DNA from: Verrucomicrobiales bacterium
Lineage (GTDB): Bacteria; Verrucomicrobiota; Verrucomicrobiia; Verrucomicrobiales; DEV007
Assembly: GCA_022424805.1 (NCBI GenBank)
Contig: JAKMGR010000523.1
Span: 1-6,998 of the forward strand
DNA: 6,998 nt
Reading direction: 5' to 3'
The notes beneath the pieces were generated by a model. The model saw nothing but the letters and a program-made list of their open reading frames with translations, had not been told where the DNA came from and searched no databases. The position numbers and the translations under genes are program-made. Of the stretch, positions 1 through 6,150 are shown piece after piece (the first letter of the stretch is position 1; the number at the start of each line of letters is the position of its first letter).

Positions 1-1
1 T

Positions 2-175
2 CTCTCGCTTGATGTGAGACGCCACCGCGAAAAACGCTGGGATGCGTTGTCGAGTCATACCTCGCAATTGGGGCTGTTCGCCAAATTCGCCGGAGGTCGT
101 CCCGAAAATTGCGTTGATCTGGTGACGACGGAAAATTATTGTCTGCGCCGACCTACAAATCGCGAAAGCGACTGA
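2..175 (+). CDS. C-terminal fragment, possible PIG-L/LmbE-type deacetylase
   Basis: An open frame enters from the left edge and stops at TGA 173-175, giving the last 57 residues of a protein whose start lies outside the window. The fragment contains EKRWDALSSHTSQLG, which resembles the late segment of PIG-L/LmbE N-acetylglucosaminyl deacetylases, where a charged helix leads into an Ala-Leu-x-x-His-x-Ser-Gln motif, followed near the end by a short strand (TENYCLRR here). That family removes acetyl groups from GlcNAc-type sugars using zinc; the metal-binding N-terminal motif would lie upstream and cannot be seen. The last 23 bp overlap the end of the convergent protease gene, so the two genes share terminal coding sequence and no terminator separates them. 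The family call rests on one short motif and is tentative; the frame being coding is more secure. Confidence 0.45.
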   Translation, partial: LSLDVRRHREKRWDALSSHTSQLGLFAKFAGGRPENCVDLVTTENYCLRRPTNRESD

Positions 176-1406
176 TGAATGCAAACGCAATCGGGATCGA
201 GTTCCCGATCGCTGCGAAAAAGTTTCCGAGGGCAGGTGCGAAGGAGAGGTAGGTCGAGGAAGTAATGAGAATCAGGCAGGTCAGGGCTGCCGTTCCGAGG
301 ACGAAAACCCCAAGCGGAGAAATACGTTGCGCCGAGCCAGCGATTTCCATCTTCTCCCGAAGGCGGTCGAAGTATTGGTAGCCGATCACGGCAATGAGAA
401 GAAAGCTGATGAAACCACCTCCGGCGAGTTGGGGAGTTGAGATCATCGCGTCGTAGACCCCATGAATGACGACGACGGCGATAAAGCTGAACAGAAATTC
501 CTCCATGCCGTGAAATTTCCGAACGAGCATTCGGTAAAAATATAATCCGGCAATTCCAGTCAGGCAAAAGTGAAGAGGGTTCGCTGTTGTGAGCCTGCCG
601 ATTGTCTCAAAGTCGTCGAAGGAGCCGGAAAAGTATCCAATGTTTTCCTGGAATGCAAAACCGAGGCCGACCATCGCTGCCAGAATGAGCGCTTCCGTAT
701 CGTCTTTACGTCGAACCAGCCAAATGGCCACGGGAACGAAACAAAGCAGTTTTAAGGTCTCTTCACGCATTCCAACACCGGCGATCCAGAAAACGAGTTG
801 AACGAGAACGGTGTCGTCCGGGTTTTCCGAAAAACCTTGGAGACGATCCTGCAACATCACGGCAACCAGAGTCAGGCTCGCGCTGAAAATTCCCAGCGCA
901 AAAGCAATGAGGCAGGCAATCAGGCGAGTCCGCGTGACCTCCCAAAAAGGCATTAGAATGAGAAACCATATGGCCCCGGCGAAAAGAGCGGGTAGCACAT
1001 ATATCGAAGTCAGCAGGTCCCATTCATAGCACAGGGTTTCGACAAAGAGGCCAGGGAAATCCCGAATGTCGGTTCGGATGTCCATGAGTTCTCCCGGATG
1101 GAATTCTTTTCTGGTTTCCGGATCCGCCAGCAATTGGATGATCTTTTCGCGGTCTCCCTCTTTCCATGCCGCTACCACTGCGGCGCGTTCTTTGCTGTCT
1201 TCGTGAAGTTTTACGAGAGACTCGATTTTTTCGATTAGTTCCTTGGTCTTCTCTTCGGAAAATTCTTCCGGTTCCTCGTTCGGCGTTACCACGGAGATAA
1301 AGAGAGCCAAAACAACCGAAACTCCCACAATCCAGGAGCAAACCCGAACGATGGCGCGATTGTCTCGCGAGAGCTGGGCAATTCGTTTGCGGGAGATCAG
1401 AGGCAT
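153..1406 (-). CDS. prsW: PrsW-family intramembrane glutamic protease
   Basis: A 417-residue polytopic membrane protein with the signature of the PrsW branch of the PrsW/CPBP (ABI) membrane protease superfamily. The motifs appear in order within predicted membrane helices: REETLK with paired glutamates E215/E216, FQEN (E254, N255), H279, and HGVYD (H315, D319). In the family these residues form the active site; Bacillus PrsW performs site-1 cleavage of an anti-sigma factor, but the substrate here is unknown and no sigma/anti-sigma pair is present. TM1 (about 24-40) is followed by a hydrophilic, acidic helical stretch (about 41-130) before the core helices (about 132-345) and further C-terminal helices. 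That insertion is unusual for PrsW proteins, which mostly begin directly with the membrane core. ATG at 1406 places a charged N-terminus before TM1. No clear ribosome binding site precedes it. The gene ends at TAG inside the end of the convergent left-edge gene. Confidence 0.85.
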   Translation of the reverse strand: MPLISRKRIAQLSRDNRAIVRVCSWIVGVSVVLALFISVVTPNEEPEEFSEEKTKELIEKIESLVKLHEDSKERAAVVAAWKEGDREKIIQLLADPETRKEFHPGELMDIRTDIRDFPGLFVETLCYEWDLLTSIYVLPALFAGAIWFLILMPFWEVTRTRLIACLIAFALGIFSASLTLVAVMLQDRLQGFSENPDDTVLVQLVFWIAGVGMREETLKLLCFVPVAIWLVRRKDDTEALILAAMVGLGFAFQENIGYFSGSFDDFETIGRLTTANPLHFCLTGIAGLYFYRMLVRKFHGMEEFLFSFIAVVVIHGVYDAMISTPQLAGGGFISFLLIAVIGYQYFDRLREKMEIAGSAQRISPLGVFVLGTAALTCLILITSSTYLSFAPALGNFFAAIGNSIPIAFAFISRFRDL

Positions 1407-1469
1407 TGCTAAACCATGCCGAAATCAGGTCGGGAAACAAGCAGCAAAGGGGGGCTCAACAAGTTTCGG

Positions 1470-1498
1470 TCGATGACCTGACCCTGTTAGGTCATCGA
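1470..1498. repeat. 10-bp inverted repeat between two same-strand genes
   Basis: TCGATGACCT (1470-1479) and AGGTCATCGA (1489-1498) are perfect reverse complements with a 9-nt loop. The structure lies 11 bp beyond the stop codon of the TMEM220-like gene and upstream of prsW on the minus strand. No U-tract follows on that strand, so it is not a classic intrinsic terminator. It could attenuate, stabilise the upstream mRNA end, or bind a regulator. The 8-mer GTTAGGTC occurs at 1486-1493 and again at 1508-1515. Confidence 0.5.
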
Positions 1499-1508
1499 TA
1501 TGATAGGG

Positions 1509-1943
1509 TTAGGTCGTTGCCTTTTTTCCGTTTCGGAACCAGAGAAAGAGAACGCCTGCCAGCGCAATCACTGCACCGAAGAATTCGCGCGAGAGTTCCA
1601 CTCGAGGATCTTCGGCTGACATGCTGACCTGCGTCATCGTGAATTCCTCTTCCCCGACAATGTTCTCGATGAGACCTGGCCCGGTCATGACCGTTTCGAC
1701 GACGCAGGCGAAGATTGAAAGAATCAGGATCCACCGGGGAATCGTCCGAAAGATGGCGAAAATCAGGAGAACGGTGATGAGCAGATAAAAAGCTAACCAC
1801 AATGCGGCATCGAGGCTGGAAGCATTGTGATAGATCTTTTCGTCGATATCATTTCTCTGGAGCCAGGCAAAAAAGGCAAAGAGGATTGCGAGGACGATAT
1901 GAGCAATCGTGAAGAGCGGTGAGGTTCGCGGTGAGAGTTTCAT
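1509..1943 (-). CDS. TMEM220-family small membrane protein
   Basis: A 144-residue protein with about four hydrophobic segments (roughly 10-28, 45-65, 70-85 and 120-136). It matches the transmembrane 220 family: TM1 runs into FAWLQRNDID, the family's Phe-Ala-x-x-Gln-x-Asn-Asp pattern (Q29, N31, D32), followed by helices and a late E-x-x-R-E-x-x-G segment (ELSREFFG) before the final helix. Length is as expected. The biochemical role of the family is not known to me; location should be the inner membrane. ATG at 1943 gives a short polar leader before TM1; the region just upstream is pyrimidine-rich and shows no Shine-Dalgarno motif. The stop is TAA. prsW follows on the same strand after 102 bp holding a hairpin, so co-transcription is possible but not shown. 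The second gap to the tRNAs is on the other side, 142 bp, divergent. Confidence 0.72.
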   Translation of the reverse strand: MKLSPRTSPLFTIAHIVLAILFAFFAWLQRNDIDEKIYHNASSLDAALWLAFYLLITVLLIFAIFRTIPRWILILSIFACVVETVMTGPGLIENIVGEEEFTMTQVSMSAEDPRVELSREFFGAVIALAGVLFLWFRNGKKATT

Positions 1944-2020
1944 GGGGGTGGAAAAAGAAGCGTCGAAAAATCAATTCAGCAAGTGATCTGAGGGTCGGAA
2001 AACGGGGGTGGAATTTTTTC

Positions 2021-2085
2021 TTGTAAAAGCTGCGAAGCTGCGCACATTACCGTCCGCTTCGACCAGGCGGTCGAAAAGTGGTAAC
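2021..2085 (+). promoter_or_regulatory. Leader of the tRNA transcript with tandem repeat and hairpin
   Basis: The stretch before tRNA-Arg holds a weak promoter candidate (TTGTAA 2021-2026, with CATTAC 2045-2050 at 18-bp spacing). It also holds a perfect 8-bp tandem repeat AAGCTGCG (2027-2034 and 2035-2042), and a perfect hairpin TTCGACC/GGTCGAA (2058-2064 and 2069-2075, 4-nt loop) ending 10 nt before the mature tRNA. The hairpin may be a leader structure removed during 5' maturation. The promoter boxes match consensus poorly; the repeats themselves are certain. Confidence 0.3.
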
Positions 2086-2162
2086 GCACCCGTAGCTCAA
2101 CTGGATAGAGCGCTTGACTACGGATCAGGAGGTTTGGGGTTCGAATCCCTACGGGTGTGCCA
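2086..2162 (+). tRNA. tRNA-Arg(ACG)
   Basis: A 77-nt cloverleaf with encoded CCA. The acceptor GCACCCG pairs with CGGGTGT (one G-U at 1:72), followed by discriminator G and CCA (2160-2162). The D-stem is GCTC/GAGC. The anticodon stem is CTTGA/TCAGG around loop CTACGGA, with anticodon ACG at 2120-2122. The T-stem is TGGGG/CCCTA around TTCGAAT. A34 is presumably converted to inosine by TadA, so the tRNA would read CGU, CGC and CGA. It is the first of two tRNAs in tandem. Confidence 0.96.
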
Positions 2163-2197
2163 CTTTTTCCCCTGCAATTGTTCTCGCCGGTTCGATT

Positions 2198-2274
2198 TGG
2201 GGTTTAGCGCAACTTGGTAGCGCGCTTCGTTCGGGACGAATAGGTCGCAGGTTCAAATCCTGTCGCTCCGACCA
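2198..2274 (+). tRNA. tRNA-Pro(CGG)
   Basis: A 77-nt cloverleaf with encoded CCA (2272-2274) and discriminator A. Anticodon CGG sits at 2232-2234 in loop TTCGGGA and reads CCG. The D-stem is GCGC/GCGC; the T-stem is GCAGG/CCTGT with loop TTCAAAT. The acceptor is poor: TGGGGTT against CGCTCCG gives wobble pairs at 1:72, 4:69 and 6:67 and a U-C mismatch at 7:66. The top anticodon-stem pair 27:43 is C-U. The anticodon loop is close to E. coli proK. The gene lies 35 nt after tRNA-Arg and before a terminator, so both are probably processed from one transcript. Confidence 0.9.
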
Positions 2275-2298
2275 ATCCAGTAGGTCCGAAGATGTGTG

Positions 2299-2336
2299 AA
2301 AAAAAGCCGAACTCCGTTTGGAAGCTCGGCATTTTT
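2299..2336. terminator. Bidirectional intrinsic terminator
   Basis: An A-run (2299-2305) precedes stem GCCGA (2306-2310), an inner TCC/GGA pair around GTTT, and closing TCGGC (2326-2330), then a T-run (2332-2336). The A-run and T-run on either side make it usable on both strands: it would end the tRNA transcript rightward and the outer-membrane protein gene leftward (stop codon at 2360-2362). Confidence 0.85.
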
Positions 2337-2359
2337 CATCAACCAAATGGCAGCAAGCC

Positions 2360-3403
2360 TCAGAATGCCTTCTGCCAACCCACCGTCAGCATCCAGTCAC
2401 GCTGCATTTGCGGACCATTGAGATCCTGGTAGAACGGAATGACGGCTTCGATGGCGAGGCGATGGCCGTTCTTCGCGTAGAAGTTTGCTCCGATTCCGAA
2501 CTCGGCCCATGTTCCACCGTGATTGGCTGCATCCATCGGTGGAGCCATGAACACCGGACCGGAAAGGCGGATGTCGCGCCCGTCAATATCGCCAGCATGC
2601 TCGAGAGTGAGGCGGCCGGAAATGCTGAACCGCTCATTGAGCATGTAAGCGAGCCAGCCAGTGGTCTCGACGGAATCGCCGTAGGCAAAGCCGAGGTCGT
2701 TGTCATCCAGGTGAACACGGCCCATCAACTGAGCTCCTCCCGAAAGAGCGCCATCCTGCCAGAGGTAGGTGATGCCTGGTAGTAAATCCCACGTTCCGGT
2801 TCCCGTGTGCATAGGGTAGGCCAGGGTGGTGAGATTTCCGGTCGGTGCGCTGAGACCGAGATTCAGGTGAACTCGTTTATGGTTGGCATCGTGTATTTTG
2901 ACGAGTGCTCCAAATGAAGTATCGCCCCAGCCCTGGGATCCCCGCAGGAATTGAGGTCCCATAGCTGCACGAGGAGGACTGCCGGGGGCGGTGACATTGT
3001 CCATGTCTTTGAAGACATAGTTCGACATCGCGAACAGGGTGACCTCGTCCGTCGGAGCGAACATGAATCCGAGCATGTGCATATCCATCGTCATGCTGGT
3101 GGGAGCTACGGGAAAGCCACGGCCGAACAATTGCTGAGAGCTGAGGTCGGTCGTACCGTCTCGCATTCCCTCCATGTCCATAAACATGTAGCGATAGGAG
3201 ACCATCACCTCGCCGGCGGTGTGAGTGTGGTCGCCCATCACGCCGATGGGAGCGTGACTGTCGACCCGGTGACAATCCCAGAGGGTGTCGTGGGTTTGGA
3301 CTTCTTTGCCGGACCATTCAATTGGCTCGCCGGCTTGCAGGTTGTAAGGGCTGATCCCGGTTAGGGTGAGCAGGGTTGTCGTAAAAAGAGAAAAGAGTTT
3401 CAT
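2360..3403 (-). CDS. Outer-membrane beta-barrel, MetA/phenol-degradation-like transporter family
   Basis: A 347-residue exported protein. A signal peptide is visible at 1-24 (Lys then a hydrophobic core, likely cut after LQA). The mature part alternates polar and hydrophobic residues in repeated strands with Gly/Asp/Asn turns and ends in Phe, as outer-membrane barrels do. It resembles the family annotated as transporter or meta-pathway phenol degradation-like; substrate is unknown. The conserved-looking segment at about 51-85 ([11 protein letters not shown], then [17 protein letters not shown]) is rich in Met, His and Asp, as is MTMDMHML further on, which hints at metal handling but does not prove it. 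ATG at 3403 is chosen because the signal peptide starts there; the frame continues 30 codons upstream into sequence that is basic and not signal-like. The gene ends at TGA facing the bidirectional terminator. It follows the CxxC protein gene after 178 bp on the same strand. Confidence 0.72.
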   Translation of the reverse strand: MKLFSLFTTTLLTLTGISPYNLQAGEPIEWSGKEVQTHDTLWDCHRVDSHAPIGVMGDHTHTAGEVMVSYRYMFMDMEGMRDGTTDLSSQQLFGRGFPVAPTSMTMDMHMLGFMFAPTDEVTLFAMSNYVFKDMDNVTAPGSPPRAAMGPQFLRGSQGWGDTSFGALVKIHDANHKRVHLNLGLSAPTGNLTTLAYPMHTGTGTWDLLPGITYLWQDGALSGGAQLMGRVHLDDNDLGFAYGDSVETTGWLAYMLNERFSISGRLTLEHAGDIDGRDIRLSGPVFMAPPMDAANHGGTWAEFGIGANFYAKNGHRLAIEAVIPFYQDLNGPQMQRDWMLTVGWQKAF

Positions 3404-3581
3404 GGAATAAAATATAGGAAAGGTGTTTCGCAGAGATCTACGTTTCGTTTGGGTTGCCTGTGCAGGGCGGGGGATCGCATGCCGCGATAGCATGGAGTAT
3501 GGGAAAGGCGGTCAGCCTTTCTGAGGAGTCTTTTTCGACTGCGAGAGACTCGGATTCGCAATGGTGCGATAAATCGGGATT
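3404..3581 (-). promoter_or_regulatory. Gap upstream of the barrel gene with a 7-bp hairpin
   Basis: A 178-bp gene-free gap. It contains a perfect inverted repeat GAAAGGC (3503-3509) and GCCTTTC (3515-3521) with a 5-nt loop, about 100 bp before the barrel start. No U-tract follows on the minus strand, so a terminator is unlikely; a leader structure or operator fits better. An AT-rich TATATTTTATT lies just before the ATG. No Shine-Dalgarno motif is visible. Confidence 0.3.
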
Positions 3582-3953
3582 TTACGCCCGGGGAGGCGGC
3601 AAGAGAACGCCGGAGGTTGCATGCTCATGGAGAGCATAGCTGAGCGATGGCCACGTAATTTGCGATGATGCTCGTGGAGGAATTGTCATAGATTCTCCTG
3701 ATAGAGGAGCCAGCAGCCGCACTTGGGAGAGGTAATCGATTACTCGATTGCTCTCTGTTTCTTTTCCATCTGTGATCGCGTCACAGTGTTCGCAAACCAC
3801 TTTTCCAGTAAGAATGTCCGTCACGCTGGTCGTTTCGGAGCGGGAAGCATTCTGAGCCATGTCCACCCAGGTGATGGACTGCATCGCAAACCAGTGCCCG
3901 TCCATTAGGACAATGGCGGAGAGGATGGCAAGAATGTTTGCGAATGCCTTCAT
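3582..3953 (-). CDS. Small exported or membrane-anchored CxxC protein
   Basis: A 123-residue protein that I do not know by a formal name. It starts with a short hydrophobic helix (about 4-17), then DGHWFAMQSITWVDM (18-32), a Ser/Thr-rich segment, and TGKVVCEHC (C54, C57). A polar tail follows, ending in a Pro-rich LLPPPRA. The pattern of DGHW-x-x-x-Q-x-x-x-W, then Gly-Lys, then Cys-x-x-Cys, then a Pro-rich end looks like a recurring small-protein family in Verrucomicrobiota-type genomes, but I recall it only as hypothetical. CxxC together with His20 and His56 suggests metal binding or redox chemistry outside the cytoplasm; this is inference. The gene is upstream of the Met/His-rich barrel on the same strand, 178 bp away, which supports a shared role. 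ATG at 3953 fits the hydrophobic leader. The stop is TAA. No Shine-Dalgarno motif precedes it. Confidence 0.6.
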   Translation of the reverse strand: MKAFANILAILSAIVLMDGHWFAMQSITWVDMAQNASRSETTSVTDILTGKVVCEHCDAITDGKETESNRVIDYLSQVRLLAPLSGESMTIPPRASSQITWPSLSYALHEHATSGVLLPPPRA

Positions 3954-4045
3954 TCAGTTCTGCGAAGGGGTAACATAAACCATTTTCCGTGCAAGCGAAA
4001 AAGTGTCCGGTTACGACTTCCGAATCAATCCGCAGACAGGAAGCC

Positions 4046-4063
4046 TTTTCCAGAAGAGGAAAA
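4046..4063. repeat. 6-bp inverted repeat beside the stop of the broken membrane gene
   Basis: TTTTCC (4046-4051) and GGAAAA (4058-4063) flank a 6-nt loop directly after the minus-strand TAG at 4064-4066. It is AT-rich and weak, with no U-run on the minus strand, so a terminator role is doubtful. The rest of the gap 3954-4063 shows nothing else recognisable. Confidence 0.25.
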
Positions 4064-4576
4064 CTACTTCCCATTGATTATCCCCGCCATGACGAGCCCT
4101 TCGATGCCCCATCCGAAGGCGGTATCGAGCATGTTTGCGAGAACAAAACCGCTCGAAAACTCCCACCAGATTTGATTGGGATAGAGCCCGACAATGCAGA
4201 TGAGAAGTGCAATGAGCACAACAAATCCAGCTCGTCCCGCGTAGTTGAGACGCGGCGCTACCACGGCCAGCAAGATGGCGAGTAGGATCGAGGCAACGAG
4301 AGTTGCGGTGAACCCTCGGAGCATCATCTTGCTAGTACTGAAATCAGGATTTTCTCCCGCCCGAATCGAAGCGAAGACAAACGGTCCGTCAGCCATCGCC
4401 TGCATTCGCTTTTCCTGATCTTCAATCTAGCAACTCGGTATCAACTCGACGACTGCCGACTTGTTTTCGAAAGACTTCATGTTGTTTTTGTAAAGCGGCA
4501 GCATCATCCGGGAAATGCTGCTCCAGCCGAACGCGGTGACGGCCCCTATAATCGCCGCAAGAAATGCTTTAAACAT
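4064..4576 (-). pseudogene. Small polytopic membrane protein gene interrupted by an in-frame TAG
   Basis: Reading from ATG 4576 gives 49 codons (MFKAFLAAIIGAVTAFGW, then ISRMMLPLYKNNMKSF) and then TAG at 4427-4429. The same frame, with no shift, continues IEDQEKRMQAMADGPFVFAS, then three hydrophobic helices and a normal TAG at 4064-4066. N-terminal helix, the Leu-Pro and Lys-Ser-Phe segment, a Gly-Pro-Phe-Val-Phe-Ala segment and C-terminal helices with a Trp-Trp-x-Phe-Ser motif fit one uncharacterised membrane protein family of about 150-190 residues as I remember it. In that family a linker with a Tyr-x-Leu-Pro element sits between the halves; here it looks shortened by about 20-25 residues exactly where the stop lies. 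A deletion plus nonsense codon is the simplest reading. A C-terminal product could still start at ATG 4405 or 4393. No function is known to me. It diverges from the sulfatase across 47 bp. Confidence 0.65.
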
Positions 4577-4623
4577 GTCCTGAATTTAGGAAGATAGCTT
4601 CTCCTTCCCGACCTCTAAATGCC
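4577..4623. promoter_or_regulatory. 47-bp divergent intergenic region
   Basis: This is the whole gap between the start of the broken membrane gene (minus) and the sulfatase start (plus). It holds an imperfect palindrome CCTGAATTTAGG (4579-4590, 10 of 12 positions symmetric) and a loose GGAAG/CTTCC pair. It is too short for two separate full promoters, so at least one must extend into coding sequence. No -10/-35 pair is convincing. Confidence 0.3.
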
Positions 4624-6042
4624 ATGTCTGAAGCAAAGCGAAAACCGAACATTCTCTGGCTCTGTACCGATCAACAGCGATTCGACACGATTCGTTCGCT
4701 GGGAAATTTGCGAATCAATACGCCGAATCTGGATCGCCTTGTTGGCGAGGGCATGAACTGGTCCAATGCCTTCTGCCAGTCGCCAGTTTGCACGCCGAGC
4801 CGGGCCAGTTTTCTGACAGGACGGTATCCGCGCACGACGCGCTGTCGGCAGAACGGTCAGCAGATGCCGGTTGACGAAATTCTTCTCCCGAAGATGTTTG
4901 CTGATGTGGGTTATCGCTGCGGCCTGGCGGGGAAACTCCACCTTGCTTCCTGCTCCGATCAGAAGATCGAGGCGCGAATCGATGATGGGTATCACGATTT
5001 TCACTGGTCTCATCATCCGCAACCCGATTGGGGCGATGATAATGCCTACACTGCGCGGCTCAGTGCGAAGGGTGTGAAATGGGAGAACTTGTATGAGAAA
5101 CCGCCATCGGGAAGTGCATTCTGGAAAAATGGCATTCCCGCCGAGCATCATCAGACGACTTGGTGCGCGGAAGAGACAATTCATTTCCTGACGGAAAATC
5201 GCGATCGGCCGTGGTTTTTCAGTTTCAACTGTTTCGCCCCGCATCATCCTTTTGATCCTCCTGCAGAATATTTGGAGCGTTATGACCCCGACGATATGCC
5301 TCTGCCGAAAAGGAACGAGGCGGAACTGGCTGGCAAGCCGACCTTTCAGCAAAAAGACGCTGAGTGGGCTCACAATTCACCGGGCGAGTTTCATTCCGGG
5401 GCGATGACGGACCAGGATCGACGTGAGGTCTGCGCAGCTTATTACGCGATGTGCGAGCACATTGATCACGAAGTCGGTCGGATTCTGCAAGCATTGGAGG
5501 AAACCGGGCAGGCCGATGACACGCTTGTGATTTTCATGTCTGACCATGGCGAAATGCTGGGAGATCACGGGATCTACTTCAAGGGTCCCCATTTCTACGA
5601 TGAAGCAATCCGTGTTCCGTTGGTAATGCGATTACCGGGTGTTTTTGAAGGCGGCAAAACTCGCGATGGTTTTGTCGAATTGATTGATCTTGCGCCAACC
5701 ATATTGGAAGTTGCTGGCATCGAAGCTCCGAGAGACCGTCTGCAGGGTCATTCCCTCGTCAATGAAACGGCAGAACGGGAATTTGTTTTTTGCGAGTACT
5801 ACAACTCATGGACCCATCCGGACGCCTATGGGACCATGATCCGGACACGGGAAGAGAAACTCGTCGTTTATCACGGAACGGGCCAGGGCGAATACTATGA
5901 TCTGCGGTCCGATCCGGATGAGTTTGAAAATCGCTTTTCCGATCCTACTGCAAGCGATGCGGTGCGGCGTTTGATGCAGCAATGCTTCGATGCGAGCGTC
6001 TTTACGATGGATCCGGTTCCGGTGAGAAAAGGGCCATTTTAG
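4624..6042 (+). CDS. Type I sulfatase (formylglycine-dependent), no signal peptide
   Basis: A 472-residue sulfatase of the alkaline phosphatase superfamily that hydrolyses sulfate esters; the substrate is not predictable from sequence alone. KPNILWLCTDQQR (7-19) holds the first metal ligands (D16, Q17). CTPSRASFLTGR (56-67) is the sulfatase signature, with C56 the residue oxidised to formylglycine and R60 its partner. GLAGKLH follows (K104, H106), then APHHPF (H207/H208) and MSDHGEMLGDHG with D307/H308 as calcium ligands and K320 beyond. The C-terminal subdomain ends with the usual YYDLRSDPDEFENRF segment. Length fits the family. The N-terminus (MSEAKR) has no signal peptide, so the enzyme looks cytoplasmic unless exported otherwise, unlike most sulfatases acting on external polysaccharides. 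The start is fixed by the conserved motif beginning at residue 7. No ribosome binding motif and no maturase gene are nearby. The gene ends at TAG. Confidence 0.95.
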   Translation: MSEAKRKPNILWLCTDQQRFDTIRSLGNLRINTPNLDRLVGEGMNWSNAFCQSPVCTPSRASFLTGRYPRTTRCRQNGQQMPVDEILLPKMFADVGYRCGLAGKLHLASCSDQKIEARIDDGYHDFHWSHHPQPDWGDDNAYTARLSAKGVKWENLYEKPPSGSAFWKNGIPAEHHQTTWCAEETIHFLTENRDRPWFFSFNCFAPHHPFDPPAEYLERYDPDDMPLPKRNEAELAGKPTFQQKDAEWAHNSPGEFHSGAMTDQDRREVCAAYYAMCEHIDHEVGRILQALEETGQADDTLVIFMSDHGEMLGDHGIYFKGPHFYDEAIRVPLVMRLPGVFEGGKTRDGFVELIDLAPTILEVAGIEAPRDRLQGHSLVNETAEREFVFCEYYNSWTHPDAYGTMIRTREEKLVVYHGTGQGEYYDLRSDPDEFENRFSDPTASDAVRRLMQQCFDASVFTMDPVPVRKGPF

Positions 6043-6150
6043 CGCAGAAAAGCGCAAAATAGTGGGGCAAAAATTTATACATTATAAATCTATAGATCGT
6101 CTAAGGTCAGGAAGTCGTTCGTCTGTCTCGTGGAATCCCCCATTCCTGAC
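6043..6150 (+). promoter_or_regulatory. Intergenic region with AT-rich inverted repeat before the peroxidase gene
   Basis: A 108-bp gap between the sulfatase and the peroxidase gene. It holds a perfect 7-bp inverted repeat ATTTATA (6073-6079) and TATAAAT (6083-6089) with a 3-nt spacer, in an AT-rich island unlike the surrounding sequence. The repeat could be an operator or contain a -10-like TATAAA; no good -35 box lies at the right distance. A small GCGC/GCGC pair (6042-6055) follows the sulfatase stop but has no T-run, so no terminator is seen. Confidence 0.35.

Noticed and set aside
2086..2336. tRNA genes as an integration site for a mobile element
   Set aside because: No duplicated tRNA 3' end, integrase or phage-like gene is seen in the window.
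2318..3364. Plus-strand open frames opposite the barrel gene
   Set aside because: The minus frame has a signal peptide, barrel pattern and terminal Phe; the plus frames have no recognisable features.
3404..3493. 30-codon N-terminal extension of the barrel protein
   Set aside because: The extension is basic and would bury the signal peptide; the ATG at 3403 directly starts a typical signal sequence.
4615..5373. Long minus-strand open frame of 252 codons
   Set aside because: It lies antisense to the sulfatase signature and core motifs; its translation is rich in Arg/Ile with no family pattern, so it is a shadow of the real gene.
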